Assembly (NCBI GenBank): GCA_015179125.1
Contig: WHVA01000311.1
Location: forward strand, 62,001 to 126,000
Direction of reading: 5' to 3'
DNA from: Gautieria morchelliformis
Lineage: Eukaryota > Basidiomycota > Agaricomycetes > Gomphales > Gomphaceae
Length of the DNA stretch: 64,000 nucleotides
The stretch's first letter is position 1. Each line of letters opens with the position of its first letter. Positions 1-12,378 of the stretch are shown here, piece after piece. Below the pieces are notes generated by a model. That model saw only the letters and a program-made list of their open reading frames with translations. It did no database searches and was not told the origin of the DNA. A program made the position numbers and the translations under genes.

Positions 1-1012
1 GCGTATGGCGGCATGCGGCTGCGGCCTCTTTTCGCTGCCAGTGTGCGACTTCGAGCTCTAGGCTCTCTGTCGTCGTTTCAGAGTCAGGCTCTGAGGCGAC
101 CTGCTCTCTGATGATCTGTTGGATCATCTTGCGGCTGTCCATTGGGGCAGCCGGTTTCTCTTGGGGTTCATTTCTGAAGCGCATGTCCTGTTCGACCGGG
201 ACAGCTGGTGGCGGCATTCGCTGCCTGTCCAGTTCCTTTCATCGCGGGTCTTCCACGTCATTACCGTGTTCGCTAGCTGCAGACTGTTGCGAGCTTTGAC
301 GTGGTGCTTCGTGTTCCCCGCGTGAGCAGAGGGCATTCTGGACATCCTCCAGCGCAGCCACGTCTTGCAGCCTGATCTCCTCGGCTTGGTGGAGTTCCTT
401 GCCGATCTCCATGATGGCGGCGGCAATGTTGTCAAGCTGTGATGCTAGTTGATCGTGCTTGTGGCCTGTGAGGGTGCTCCAGTGCAGTGCATCCTGCACC
501 TGCTTGTTCATTGCCTCCACCGTCTCGTTGTCGACGGCGTGAGTTCTCAAGCTCTTGCGACTTGAGCTCGAGTATTCCGAGCCCTGACCCTCATCAGGGG
601 CTCGCATTTTTTGCCTTTGTCCTCCTTCAGGGACGATCGTCGTCGCTCTGCTTCATGAGCGGCGGTTCAAGTCATGGCTTTGTGCCCGTCTTGATATTGA
701 AGCTCTGCTGTCTGACGACGGCGAGACCTCCATACCCTTTCCTTTGTCTCTGGGCAGAGGGGATTGGGGGGGCGGCACCAGCTTGTCGCCCGGCGCTGTC
801 TCATCCTCAACCACACTCGACAAGACATGGTCAGGATTTTCCTCATCCTCTATTAGGGGGACAAAGACGGTGAGATCTACGATCTCTCCGTCTTCTGGCG
901 TCCTGGACTCTTGGTCCAGGGTAGCGTCAGCCGTTGTGTCACTGGGCTGCACCTGTGGCGTGGACCTCCAGCTCGCCGCTTGTGTCCGTCTTCGACTGCA
1001 TGGAATCATCAC
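1..1012 (-). pseudogene. Gag-like retroelement fragment, broken
   Basis: Two to three minus-strand open stretches (653-1012, 239-607, 124-435 and on to the window edge) in different frames read as one acidic, low-complexity, coiled-coil-prone protein. The second stretch has a heptad-like segment (LASQLDNIAAAIMEIGKEL) and polar runs rich in S, E, Q and R. This resembles the N-terminal half of gag-like proteins of fungal Ty3-type elements, but no capsid core, zinc knuckle or protease is visible before the window ends, so the assignment is inferred from composition and setting. The frame changes near 610-650 and 239-300 indicate a decayed copy. It could instead be an unrelated disordered fungal protein. 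Confidence 0.4.
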
Positions 1013-1793
1013 ACTCGCAGCCGACAGTAGAGGGTCTACTGGAGGGTATCAATGATGTTTAGTCGTCGACGCAGCGATCTTTTTCAAGATTGCTTCAAAT
1101 CCACAATCGGTTGGTTGCGTGGCGATCAACCGCAGGATAGTGCAAAAAGGTGTAAAGATGTCTATCTTAAGCCTTGAGTCACAAGAGCACGGCAGAACTT
1201 GACCAATGTGTGGTATTCTGATGCTACGTAGTGATAGTGTAAGGGTAAGATGCGATGGGAGCCACTGACCAGTTCCCACACATAAACTATACAGTGGGTC
1301 CCTAAGGGGCCCACTGGGATTAGGTAAACAACTAGTGTACATATGGATACATAGGTTATTTACAGGGGAACACGCTACGCATACTGGGGAGCACTGGGAG
1401 AACCACAGTGCAGGTTGCAGCACAGAAACATTTTATAAAAGCACCTCAAGTCCCTTCAGTCGGTGTCCTTGCAACTTGGGCAACCCAGCTGATAATGAGG
1501 CATATGACCTAGACATTTATGAAGTAGATGATAGGTATATATGAACATCCCATATGGTGAAAATGCTTATAATCATCACACCTTTTGAGGATATACACAC
1601 AGGGAACACATGACATAAAGGGGACATGTGTTAGGGATCGTCCACAAAGTAGCTACCTATTTATGAACATTTACTAGGTAGTTAATTAGTTTCAAATGTC
1701 CTCAAGAAAGGTTGTATTAATATTTCTATGCTACACTCACATTGGGTCCACAAGAACAATCTCTTGATAGTTTAGCTAAGAATCCCCCACGGT

Positions 1794-1941
1794 CACATGA
1801 CTATCACATGACCTCAAAAACAGATCAAAGTCACCTGATCATCCACAGTCACCTGACAATCACCTGACCTCAAAGTCACTTGATTATCTACGGTCACCTG
1901 ACAATCACATGACTTTCCTTCATCACATGATAATCACATGA
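1794..1941 (+). promoter_or_regulatory. Array of ten CACNTGA boxes
   Basis: Ten copies of CAC[A/C/T]TGA occur at 1794, 1805, 1832, 1850, 1861, 1877, 1895, 1906, 1924 and 1935, all in the same orientation. Five-base motifs of the CANNTG class are bHLH binding sites in eukaryotes. The array ends about 200 bases before a TATA box, the expected place for an upstream activating region. The role is inferred. Confidence 0.5.
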
Positions 1942-2142
1942 GCATGGGAGTTTCTTACATACTCTTAGCTTTACTGTCACAGAGCTGTGACTTTAACCCA
2001 ATATAGCAATATAACCTTCCACAGCCTTCCAATAGTTTCCAAACCTTTCCTGAAGCTTCTCTAAGCTTCCACAAGGTTCTTCACAGTAGTAGAAGCCTCT
2101 ACAGGGTTCCTAGCAGTAGTTACATAAGCTAGATAGATGCAG

Positions 2143-2150
2143 TATAAATA
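2143..2150 (+). promoter_or_regulatory. TATA box of the LTR-like region
   Basis: TATAAATA lies downstream of the CACNTGA array and upstream of a long leader without ORFs. The match to the TATA consensus is good; activity is inferred. Confidence 0.4.
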
Positions 2151-3055
2151 GCCTGCAGTTTTAGCAGTGAAGCAATCAATCATCTTTCACCCAAACCACT
2201 CATACCTTGAGTAACTGAAGTGTGACTTCAACACAGCCTTGTACCGAAGTACTGGCTCACTGACTTGGCTACAGTCTAAGATTGCAGCAACTCTGATTGG
2301 CTCTGAGAAGTACAAGAGTGCTCTATTTTAATTGCAGCAGGCTCTGAATAATCGCGCTGCGAACAGCAACATTATTAAGCGTAACTGATTAGTAATCCTG
2401 TACCATTAGACGCCACTCTGAGCAGTGATCTAATAGACTTGGTTATTAGTTATTCAATTCACACAATAGTTTATTAACTTAACTCTGAGTTAAGTGGGTT
2501 AATAGCCTTTTGGGTAATTGATCTTTCTTGATCAATCAACGCACTGCAGATATTAACCTAACTCAGGGTAAGTGAGTTAATATCCTACGTTTGTTGAGTT
2601 GGAAAACCAGAAAAGCCACAAGAATAGTGACATACTTGAACTGAGGAAGAGTTCAAGCGCAGAACTATCTTTTCATGTCTTGGGGATTATTGTTGTCTTT
2701 AATTCACTCGACCCGCGGTCCTAAGACTCTAGGTAGCTTTCCCCCTTAAAGTATCTGGGACCCTTGGATGCCTGATAACATTCTTTGACCTCACAAAGTA
2801 TTGCACAATCTGAGAACTACACGTGTTCAGTTAAATCTCTATTGCTACACTTCCTGTACCAATACTGATTCTGATTGTTCACCGGAGTATAATTTCTTAA
2901 TTGGGTTCTCTGTTAAAATAGTTTCAAAGCTTGCGTGTGCTTGTAAAGTCAAATCTCAGATTGAACTTTAGAATTGTGTTTAACACCACAGTTTTATGTT
3001 TAGTTCAACGGGTTCCAAAACAACATGGGACACATGAGAAGAGGATATATTTTAC

Positions 3056-4208
3056 ATGATGCATTTTATTTACCCCAATGTGTTTGACTTTACTGATGCA
3101 TTTGACCTACACCCCCACGCGAAGCGCGGGTACCCACCTAGTATACATATATATGATAACTATAAACATCTGTCCCTGGCAATCATCCACCCAGATGATT
3201 GCGATGTGTGCACAGCATACACTGCACACCTCTGGGCGGCAACGAGCACCCATAAGGTCAAGCTGAAGGATGAAGACATCAGTGACGCCATTGATTCTGC
3301 CTGTGGCTGGTTCCCCAGAGCCCTCATGCATGACACCTGAGAAGGGCCTCTACGTGATATCCACAACCTCGAGAAGGAGCTTGCAGAATTAAAAAACATG
3401 GCCAAAGACCATGAGGATGTGCTCACCCCCGAGCATGCCAAAAGAAAACAGATGGAGGAGCAGCTTAAGGCCCTCCAGGATGAACACATGGCCTCCAAGA
3501 GGCCATTCCCAGACCATGTCGCTGACCCAGTGGCTGGCCCTTCCTCTTCTCATGCGACGGTGCCCCTGCCAGCACATGTGGCCCCAGGAATAGCCCCCAG
3601 ATCATGCCCCCCCCCCCCTCCAACCTCCATGGAGGGGTCGAGTGTGGCGCTAGACATGGCGCATGATGAAATCCCTAGGATGGGGTTCCAACTCCTCTGC
3701 CTGGGAGTTCTATGACCTGGACTGGGTGCAGCGTGTCGCTGACCAGCCCAAAAAGAAGTGCAAGAAATTGTGTGGCACCCCCAACAGACACAATGGTCTA
3801 GCCATTGTGAAGCAATGTGTTACCAATGTGTACCTAGTGGCCTCACCATCACACATGCCCAATGACCCAGTCCTACAGCAGCAGCTGGCCATGATTGAGG
3901 CCCAGTACATTGGCTCGCACTTGGAACTGCCATCACTGGCAGGACAATTTTGCCTTCCCTACCTGGGGGAAGGGGAAATTATACCGCTTGGAGACCCACT
4001 GATCTCCGAGACAGTTTTCTTGCCACATCCAGTTGGCAAGGCACCACAGCGGTATATGCAGTGGTACAACGTCCGCCCACTGAACAACCTGAGCTTCAGT
4101 GAGCTCCTGAAGCATGCAAAGGAAACACCACAGTTCCTGCATATGCGTGATATGATGAGCATGTTCAGGCGCATCGAATGTGAGCAGTGTGCCCACAATC
4201 CCAAATGA
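3056..4208 (+). pseudogene. Uncharacterised repeat-borne ORF, frameshifted
   Basis: Three plus-strand open stretches (3056-3340, 3398-3715, 3663-4208) join into one plausible protein of about 370 residues broken by a TGA near 3338 and a frame change near 3670-3715. The first part is globular with clustered H, C and Y residues. The middle has a charged coiled coil followed by a Pro/Ser/Ala linker that includes a run of Pro codons from a poly-C tract at 3610-3620. The last part is globular and ends with a Cys-rich tail (CEQCAHNPK). I do not recognise a domain. It sits between repeat sequences, and similar anonymous ORFs are carried by mobile DNA in Agaricomycetes, so a transposon origin is inferred. 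Confidence 0.4.
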
Positions 4209-4240
4209 GATTGGTTCGTCATTGCAGGTGGTGATGGGTA

Positions 4241-4273
4241 GGGCCTGGCCCATGCCATGGGCCAAGCCAGGCC
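4241..4273. repeat. Imperfect GC-rich inverted repeat
   Basis: GGCCTGGCCCATG is followed by CATGGGCCAAGCCAGGCC, forming a hairpin with a small bulge. Further copies of the words AAGCC and GGCCTGGC continue to about 4355. This fits the end of a small non-autonomous element; no matching partner end was identified. Confidence 0.4.
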
Positions 4274-4526
4274 AAAGCCATTGGTGCATCTGGCTCCATG
4301 GCCTGGCTCAGGTTTTGACAAGCCAAAGCCAAGCCAGAAGCCGTGGCCTGGCAAGCACCTAAATACAGTATCTTCGGTCACCAAAAACGATATGTTTGCT
4401 CTGATACTGGCATGTATATAAGTTTTTTTCATGATATGTTGTGTAGCCCAGCAATATTATAAGGGTCCTTTCAGCTGTGCAGGACAGGTGAGAGCCTATT
4501 AAGCTCACTATTAAGTTACATGGCTA

Positions 4527-4814
4527 ATGCTACAGCCAGTCTGCCATCCTGTAATGACCTTTCGTGCAGCCGCACAACAGATTCACAATTCACTCATGGA
4601 GGAATTCAGCAATCTGAGCATCGAAGAGATGGGAACTTATGAAGCAATTGACCCTCACATGGAGGATGACCCATCTGAGACAAATGTGGGAATCAAGAGT
4701 GAGGAAATCCTTTGGGGCAGGGAACTTGCGAGCACTGTATATTGTGGTGTAATTGCTGAACCCCACCATGGTGAGTCATTCTTCCAGTTGTTTCAGTGGT
4801 TCATGCCTTCTTGA
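4527..4814 (+). CDS. Hypothetical fragment, possibly repeat-borne
   Basis: An open stretch of 95 codons with an acidic region (EEFSNLSIEEMG, then a run of D and E). It has no recognisable domain, and it is separated from the ORF remnant ending at 4208 by an inverted repeat and a TA-rich spacer. Codon and residue composition are similar to that upstream remnant, so it may be a further exon of the same mobile element. It could also be a chance ORF; confidence is low. Confidence 0.2.
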   Translation: MLQPVCHPVMTFRAAAQQIHNSLMEEFSNLSIEEMGTYEAIDPHMEDDPSETNVGIKSEEILWGRELASTVYCGVIAEPHHGESFFQLFQWFMPS

Positions 4815-6838
4815 GACTCAAAAAATATGCTTTGTAGTGGTGGTATCCACAGGTGCGTGTCTGAGGGTATGACACTGTCAAGATTGGATTTTAGGTGTTA
4901 ATATCGTGTATTAGCGAACACAGCAAATGCCCGAATGATTTGTGCAATGAAATGTGTAGTTCGGCAAATAAGATGCACGAATAAATGTTTAGAAGGTAAG
5001 AGGGCTGCCCAAACGGGGCTCGCCCTATCTACAGTCGTAGCGAAATAGCCCATGACACTTGACGATGTAATGTTCAAGGTCTCACGGAAAGGTTGTCTAG
5101 TAGTAACAATCCTTTCACCGGCAAAGGTGCTCCTTTGGAGCCCTTCGCCGACAGCACCGATAATAGTATGAAGGCTAAGGTAATGAAGGTGAAGTACGAA
5201 AACTCACCAGTGGTGCTTAAGTCCTCCTCTAGTCGAAGATGGTGGTCTATAGAAGAGGGCTCAAGACAATGGTCACAGTGAGGTCAGGTTTTTGCACAAG
5301 ATAGACATATGATAATTGAACTGGGGAATATACATGCGAATGTAAACTACTTATACCAAATGCTCATATGATGTTAGCGGGTTGCAGTCAGGATACAAAT
5401 AGGTGAAACACATATACAAGAGGAGTGTGAACATGAAACAACAGAGGGAGAGAGGATGAAGGCACCTATGTAAGAAAACACACCTTGAGATCTGCATACA
5501 TGTTACCCTGCATGGACTCTTGGTCTGCTGGGTTGATCCCACACGATCTACGGGTAGGACATCCTGCGAATGCATCCCGGCCATAACAGTGGTATCTGAT
5601 CCCCCCAGTTGGATGAAAAACACATCCTAGTTTACTTGGGGATTTCTGACAGTTTGCAGTGTTTGCAGGTGGGCTGTTGTGAACAGGCTTCTTCCTGGCT
5701 GTTAGCACCGTATCACAGTTGCCTAATGCTCTAGTGTAATTAGCGTTCATGCGAGTCATAACTCATGTTCCATCAGGCAATCATTGTCCATGCAGGCTGC
5801 AGCTTGAGGTGGGAGGGGTGGTGAGGATGGTTTGGTTGTCAAGTCATCCCCAATGTCCACCTTAGGAGGATGTAAGCCATCATGTCTGGAAACCAACTGT
5901 ACAGGGGAATGTGTGCCACTGGGGAAAAATGTTCTAATTCAAACCAGTGAGAACAACATTGAAGAACACAAGAAACCACTCACAATCGGTGCCAGTGAAT
6001 GTTGGCACAATCGTCACCACAAGTGTATTGGGACGCTGGCTGCATTGAATGGTTCCTGACTGTCCCGCAATATTCAGGTTCTTGTCCCCAGCATGGGTGC
6101 AACAGTGGCATTGTGTTAAAATGAATATATATATATTGAAGAGTGGGCACTGAGTTTGAGAAGTTGGATGCAGCAAGCAATTGCCCAAGTTCAAGGAGTG
6201 TTATGAAGGTATAAAAATAAAACATCCCAGGCCTTATAGCCATAGCTTGCGAATGGCTAGCAAGGAGGTGCCACACATGTGCTGAGGCTTTCCAGAGGCT
6301 TCCACACACAGGTCAGAATAAGGTGTTCAAGTTGTCGACCCTTAGGTTTTGCTTACATTACACTGGCCATACCTTGAGCGGCCATTCCTAACACATATAG
6401 TATAAGGCTATCATAAAAGAAACAACAGCTACCTTTCAGTGAGTCCAAACTCAAACACCAGTGTAGGATCAGAGTTGATTGAGAACTTGAGCCAGTGTTC
6501 CATAAGAATCACAAACTGTGACATCACCCTGATTGGGAATAGCCATCAACACTGAATAAGCGAATGCTGCCTATAGATCTAACTGGTACTGAAGTCGCTG
6601 GAATAGATTGCAAACACATGATCACCGCCGCGTGACATCACTAACATTTGTGGTCCATTTACACGTAAACGGGTTGGGTGCAATAATTGCGATGTTCTTA
6701 CGAGTTTCAAACGAAATGACATAGTACTTGTTCCTAATACATCATGATATTATAAGCGATATCCTTTATAGGACTTGTTTCATACATATTTTACCCTTAT
6801 GCATTATCGCTGAGTCGATGGAGGCATCAAGGGTTGAA
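4815..6838. other. Gene-free repeat-like stretch
   Basis: No reading frame here shows domain-like composition or consistent splice sites. The part at 4870-5290 has an LTR-like look (TGTCAAGATTGG start, alternating AT- and GC-rich blocks). A TA dinucleotide run lies at about 6126-6136. The rest is plain intergenic sequence up to the 3' end of the minus-strand NmrA-like gene. Confidence 0.4.
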
Positions 6839-8065
<1,227 letters not shown>

Positions 8066-8117
8066 TTAGTTGAAGTCGGGAGGTATAGTCTTAGATTCTA
8101 AGAGCGCGGCAGCCCCC

Positions 8118-8123
8118 TATATA
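8118..8123 (-). promoter_or_regulatory. TATA box of NmrA-like copy 1
   Basis: TATATA on the minus strand lies 65 bases before the ATG at 8053. The plus-strand paralogue has TATATATA at a similar distance, which supports a shared core promoter. Confidence 0.5.
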
Positions 8124-8581
8124 CCCGCCAGACCGCGTATGTAGGAGCCATGACTGATGGGTGGTGTGCTCGCTGAGAAATAAAAGGGGTTTAGTCGGAG
8201 TTTAAGTAGCGAAGCGTGCTTACACGCGGCGAATTCTGCGCCTGTGACTCGCCCGCCATGCTGAGCTTCTAACTCTCACTCTTCCCCGCCTCTCTCATGG
8301 CACCTTGTATTTCTATCTCAATGGTATGCTTCCCATGCTTTCTCACTCACACTGAAGTTCCGCTGAGCTTTACCGCGCGCGTAGGCTCGAGTCCCGCTAG
8401 ACGCGTCAGCGTCCATGCGTGTCTCAGTGGGAGAACCACTCCCGCCTATTTAGCTCATCTTAGAAAGGATGCACATCCCGCTTCATTCAGAAGCCTTGAC
8501 GCGCGTCGCTTTTCCGTTGGCGCCCTTCTATTTTGGCGCCGCCGATTCGGTAAACGCCGCTGTGGTGATCAAGTAGAAACT

Positions 8582-8601
8582 GAGAGAGAGAGAGAGAGAG
8601 A
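8582..8601. repeat. GA microsatellite
   Basis: About ten GA dinucleotides in a row. The surrounding stretch 8130-8800 holds no gene I can support. Confidence 0.9.
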
Positions 8602-9057
8602 AATCAATTAGAGTCTCGAAGCGCTGAGCGCTTATGGTGCACTATACTACTGTGTAAGAGATTCTACTTAAACTATCTACCTGATGTATTGTTATTCTGT
8701 GGCAGTTAGACTGCATGATATGGGAAGAAGAGAATATGACTGGTTTTGAGAGTGAGGATAGGGAAAACAAGATCCCTATTCTACAGCCGTGATGAGCTGG
8801 CGCGGTGCCAGCGCATCACGGTCGTGGCGTCAGCAAATGGCCAGTCCAGGCAAGGTGGTCAGGGTTGGTGGTGCGAAGTGTGGACAGGTCGGTAAGCTCT
8901 GTGGGAGCATCATGCATCAGGGGGAGAATTGTTGAATGGCGGTAATGTGTAGCAGTGTGGGTCTGTCAAGTTATGGCTAGCGGCCGAGGGGATGTGGGAT
9001 GGGGGGGTAAGCATTGCCTAGATTTCATAGAGTGGGCCTGCATCAGCCAGTTTGTGC

Positions 9058-10290
9058 AAATGGCGGTCTAAAGCAGTCTTGCAGATAGAGCATTCCCAAC
9101 TGGTTGCTGCGTCAGCACCCGCACAGACCGCGCATTTGGGTTTGACATGCTGGCATGGTTTGGAGCTGTCGCACTTCTCCTCATTGGAGCAGTGGCATTC
9201 ACGTGTTGCATGGTTACCTGCGCAGTATCCACATACTGTTGTCCTTTTGCAGAGTCGTGCAAAGTCTCCAAAGTGGTGACAGTTGTAACATTACAGCGGG
9301 CAACGAATAAACTTAGTTGTTGGATGGTGATGACCTCGGAATGCAATGTGGTGGGTGATGCAGCTGTTGGCAACCTGGGCATCCATGAAGTAGAGCACTA
9401 TAGATGCATGTTTTTTTAGTTTGTTGATTATTCTGTGGGCAGGAGAGGAATTCGGCCTGCTGGAGTGTCAAAGGGTGGGTGATAATGTTCTCGTTGTGGT
9501 TAATGAGAGAGATGATGTCACGGCTATCGCACGAAGGGTTGAAGGTGGAAGGGACTCCATGGACAACGACTGGAAAGGTTTTCTGGGCGATAGAGAGCTG
9601 GTCCGAGAGCTTGGGGAGCCAGCAGTGTGCCGTTGAAGCCAGGTAGACTTGTTCAGCTTCGCTGCATGTTGCAATCCATATGTCATCACTCTGGTGACGG
9701 CCTACTGCACGGATCCGCGGTGGGAGATTCTCTGCATCCTCGTTGCCATCAGCATCCGGTGTGTATATTCTTGTGTCAAACCAGCACTCGGCGTCCTCGA
9801 CCGCTTTGCCGATCCCTTCTCCCAAGCCCTCATCAGAAAGGTCAGCAAACACAGGACTATTGCGATTATATTGCGCAAGTGTAAGATCATATCGTGTATT
9901 GCGAAAGGGTGTTTTGGTGTCAGGAGGAGGCGGCGGGGCAGATGAGGTGGGCAAGGTGAGGACTGAGGCATAAGTGCACTTGCAGCTGGATTGAATGGCA
10001 TTTGGAATTCCTATATGGGCGGATATCGCTTCAAGATGTTTATTGATGCTGTCTAACTGCAGGTCAGGACGAGGGTCTTTGAGCGCCGATTGGGCTGAGG
10101 AGAGCAAGCTGTGGCTTTTGTGTAGAGCATCAAGGGAGATTGTAGCCGATTTGGTGGCCTTGGTCTTAGGAAGGGCAATCCCATAGATTAGGTCACTAAG
10201 TTGCCCGAGTATAGTGGCTAGAGGAGAGGCAGCGAGGTGTCCTGGAGGTTCATTGGGCAGCGATGGTGGTGGTTGGACCGTGGGAGCCAT
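9058..10290 (-). pseudogene. LINE-type ORF1 (gag-like, zinc knuckles), broken
   Basis: The minus-strand ORF from an ATG at 10290 encodes a Pro-rich, coiled N-terminus and a central globular region containing FPVVVHGVP and PLTLQQAEFLS, typical of gag-like ORF1 proteins of Agaricomycete LINEs. The frame is lost near 9310. In another frame, 9270-9060 carries clustered Cys/His knuckles starting CYNCHHFGDFARLC and continuing with further C-x2-C pairs, so one frameshift separates the RNA-binding tail from the body. No endonuclease or reverse transcriptase follows down to 8640, so the copy also lacks its 3' part. The upstream flank (10380) touches the 3' end of a pogo transposase. The sequence 8640-9057 shows no ORF and may be degraded element. 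Confidence 0.7.
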
Positions 10291-10385
10291 CCTCCAAGTA
10301 GAAACTGACAATGTACTATGCCCGAGTAGGAAATGGATCGGTGCAGGATATGGATGAAGTGTCTTAAATATATACCTCAGCCATT

Positions 10386-11645
10386 TTAGGTCAGTTTTGT
10401 AGCTAGAGTTTGTTGGCAGTGTTTGGCCCATCCGGTTTGCAGTGGTCCAAACACACTGACGTCAAGGGGCTGCAGTTTATGAGTGGTGTGTGGAGGTAGT
10501 GAATAGAGAAGGATGTTATGGTCATATGTGAGTGATTTCAGTGCTGGTGTCTCGTGAGAGGAATGGCCATCCAATATGAGAGGATTGGGGAGCTGCTTGG
10601 GTTGTGCTTGACAGCATGAGGAATAAAGACCTTTTCAAACCACATAACACTCAGGACATCATCTGTCCAGCCTGCATCTGATGTTGCGACACTGGATACA
10701 AAAAATTAATACTGTATAGATAGAAGACAGGCGAACTTACCATCCAACACCAGGAACGCTCCACCATTCGTCAGTCTCACCTTTTGGCAAGTAAAATCCA
10801 GGTGGAACTGCATTACCATCAGCACTAACGGCCTCCATTATGGTGACCAGAACAAGTGAGTCGGATTTTTGTGCGTAGTGATCCCGATCACCTTTCGAAA
10901 ATATAAATTGTTGCTGGAGCCCTTTCCGACCTCCACCTAGCTGGATTCCCTTTTCATCGAAATTGTAGATGTTCCCCACAGGGATCTTGTATGTGTCAAG
11001 GAATTTCCCGAGGAGTGCGAAGTATGCAGCTATGGTTGACGGGTTGAAAGCCTGGGCACACTTTGGATCCAGACCACGGGACTTGGCCGCTTCGATATCC
11101 TTCGTGTGGGCTTTGAGGAACCGCTGTATCCAGCTGTCACTGGGGATTCGGCCTACCATATCATTTACCTTCTCTCGGAGCCCTGCACAAGAGAGTGGCA
11201 TTGCCATATTAGCTTGGTACTTGCACCACGCCATCAGGATGTTTTGCTGCTCCAGACTGAGGTGCTGCTGTTCAGAGTGTGCCAGCTTGTGAGGCTTCGA
11301 TCCATGCAGTCGATTTCGCAGGGTTGAGTACGCAATGTTGCATTTTTGAGCAACGCCATGCAAAGAGACCTGGATACCTGACCTCACCATCCCCAGGGCT
11401 TTTTGGATGTGCTCCTCCTTCTCCAAAGTCACCTGTTTAACAGGCGACTTCGGGCATTCCGCAACTGATATGTGGAGTGAAACGTCGAAGGTTTGGATTC
11501 GATCGAAGATCAAAAGTGTGTTGTCACGCAAAAGCTGTCTAAGAGATCGTGACGGAAGAAACAAAGAACCAGAGCTCCTTGCTTTGCCAGCATGGGAGGA
11601 AATCCATATTATAAGAGTATAGTGTAATTGAGTGAAAATTTGCAA
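10386..11645 (-). pseudogene. Pogo/CENP-B type DDE transposase, decayed
   Basis: The main exon (11645-10737) carries a psq-like helix-turn-helix (SLHGVAQKCNIAYSTLRNRL), a Tc5/CENP-B DNA-binding half with a PSDSWIQRFLKAH motif, and the start of the DDE_1 nuclease with the first catalytic Asp in YNFDEKGIQLGG. A GTAAGT intron near 10740-10680 leads to the second half, with LDGHSSH (second Asp) and HKLQPLDVSVFGPL (third Asp). Between these, near 10590, the frame shifts by one base. The protein stops at 10386 just after that motif, short of the usual C-terminus, where the LINE fragment begins. The transposase cuts and pastes DNA in the nucleus; this copy is unlikely to be active. Confidence 0.8.
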
Positions 11646-11766
11646 TTAAACCCACACATTTGAGCTCATGGGGGTGTTAACAATGCTTGGAAACACATTA
11701 GGCAGCAACGTGCTGCCACACGCAATACTGTCACACATGCTAATGTTGTGTTTGAGTATATGCTTG

Positions 11767-12247
11767 TGCTGTAAGGGCAACCCTGGCTGGTTGTGGAGAT
11801 CGCACTACCACACAACTGACAAGGGGAAATCCAAAGTATGTATAAATGAACAGAGTATACAAGAGAGGGGATTCTCACCTGACAAGGGGAAATCCAAAGA
11901 GAAAAGTCTAAGGGCCCCCAATGTCAGCAAGCCCGTATTATACTACGCTGCGCAGCCAGGGACAACACTTGGCACTCGCCATCAACCCTGCATCCCCCTG
12001 ACCTCCCTGACCCTTGATCGACCCTTGATGCCACCTATTACGCAAGTCGCTTGATTTCCGACACTGTTCCGAGAGCGGAAGTCGGAAATTGGAGTGGAAC
12101 TGGCAAAGCAAACAGAACTGGTGGAAGGTCTCCCAGAAGCGGAATCATTTCCGAAAGCGGAGGCGGAGATGGAATCGGAACCATAAGCGGAGTCGTACAT
12201 GGAGTCGGAACTGGAAATGGAAAACAGGGTGTCCCCTGACATCACCC
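11767..12247 (-). repeat. 3' LTR of the gypsy element
   Basis: Read on the minus strand it runs from TGATGTCAGGGG, right after a G-rich purine tract (12248-12258), to TTACAGCA. The inner 289 bases match the upstream LTR. It holds two direct copies of CTGACAAGGGGAAATCCAAAG (about 63 bases apart) and a U3 part crowded with CGGAA/TTCCG words. Confidence 0.8.
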
Positions 12248-12378
12248 CCCCTCTAGCATGCTGCGTCCTCGAAGCACAGGACATGAGGGATTGAAATTCC
12301 AGTGAGCGGATTCGGCGAGGGGCACCAGGGTGTGTCCTATAGAACTCGCGGAGTTTGTCCGGAGTGGAGACACCTTGC

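Larger units (their letters stand above)
1628..3030 (+). repeat. LTR-like promoter region, boundaries unsure
   Basis: This non-coding stretch has the make-up of a retroelement LTR: it opens with TGTTAGGGAT, carries an array of CACNTGA boxes at 1794-1941, a TATA box at 2143-2150, and then a long untranslated leader with imperfect inverted and direct repeats around ttaa/gagttaa (2460-2580). No convincing matching CA end, second LTR copy or primer-binding site was found, so the boundaries are guesses. No gene was seen between 1013 and 3055. Confidence 0.3.

Noticed and set aside
1049..1423. 124-codon minus-strand open frame
   Set aside because: Composition is unlike a protein domain and it overlaps LTR-like non-coding sequence; no splice or homology support.
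8297..8611. Plus-strand frame ending in a GA repeat
   Set aside because: The end is a microsatellite translated as E/R repeats; the rest shows no domain.
9313..10431. Extending LINE ORF1 to the upstream ATG at 10431
   Set aside because: The first 47 residues are transposase DNA read in another frame; the ATG at 10290 begins the ORF1-like sequence.
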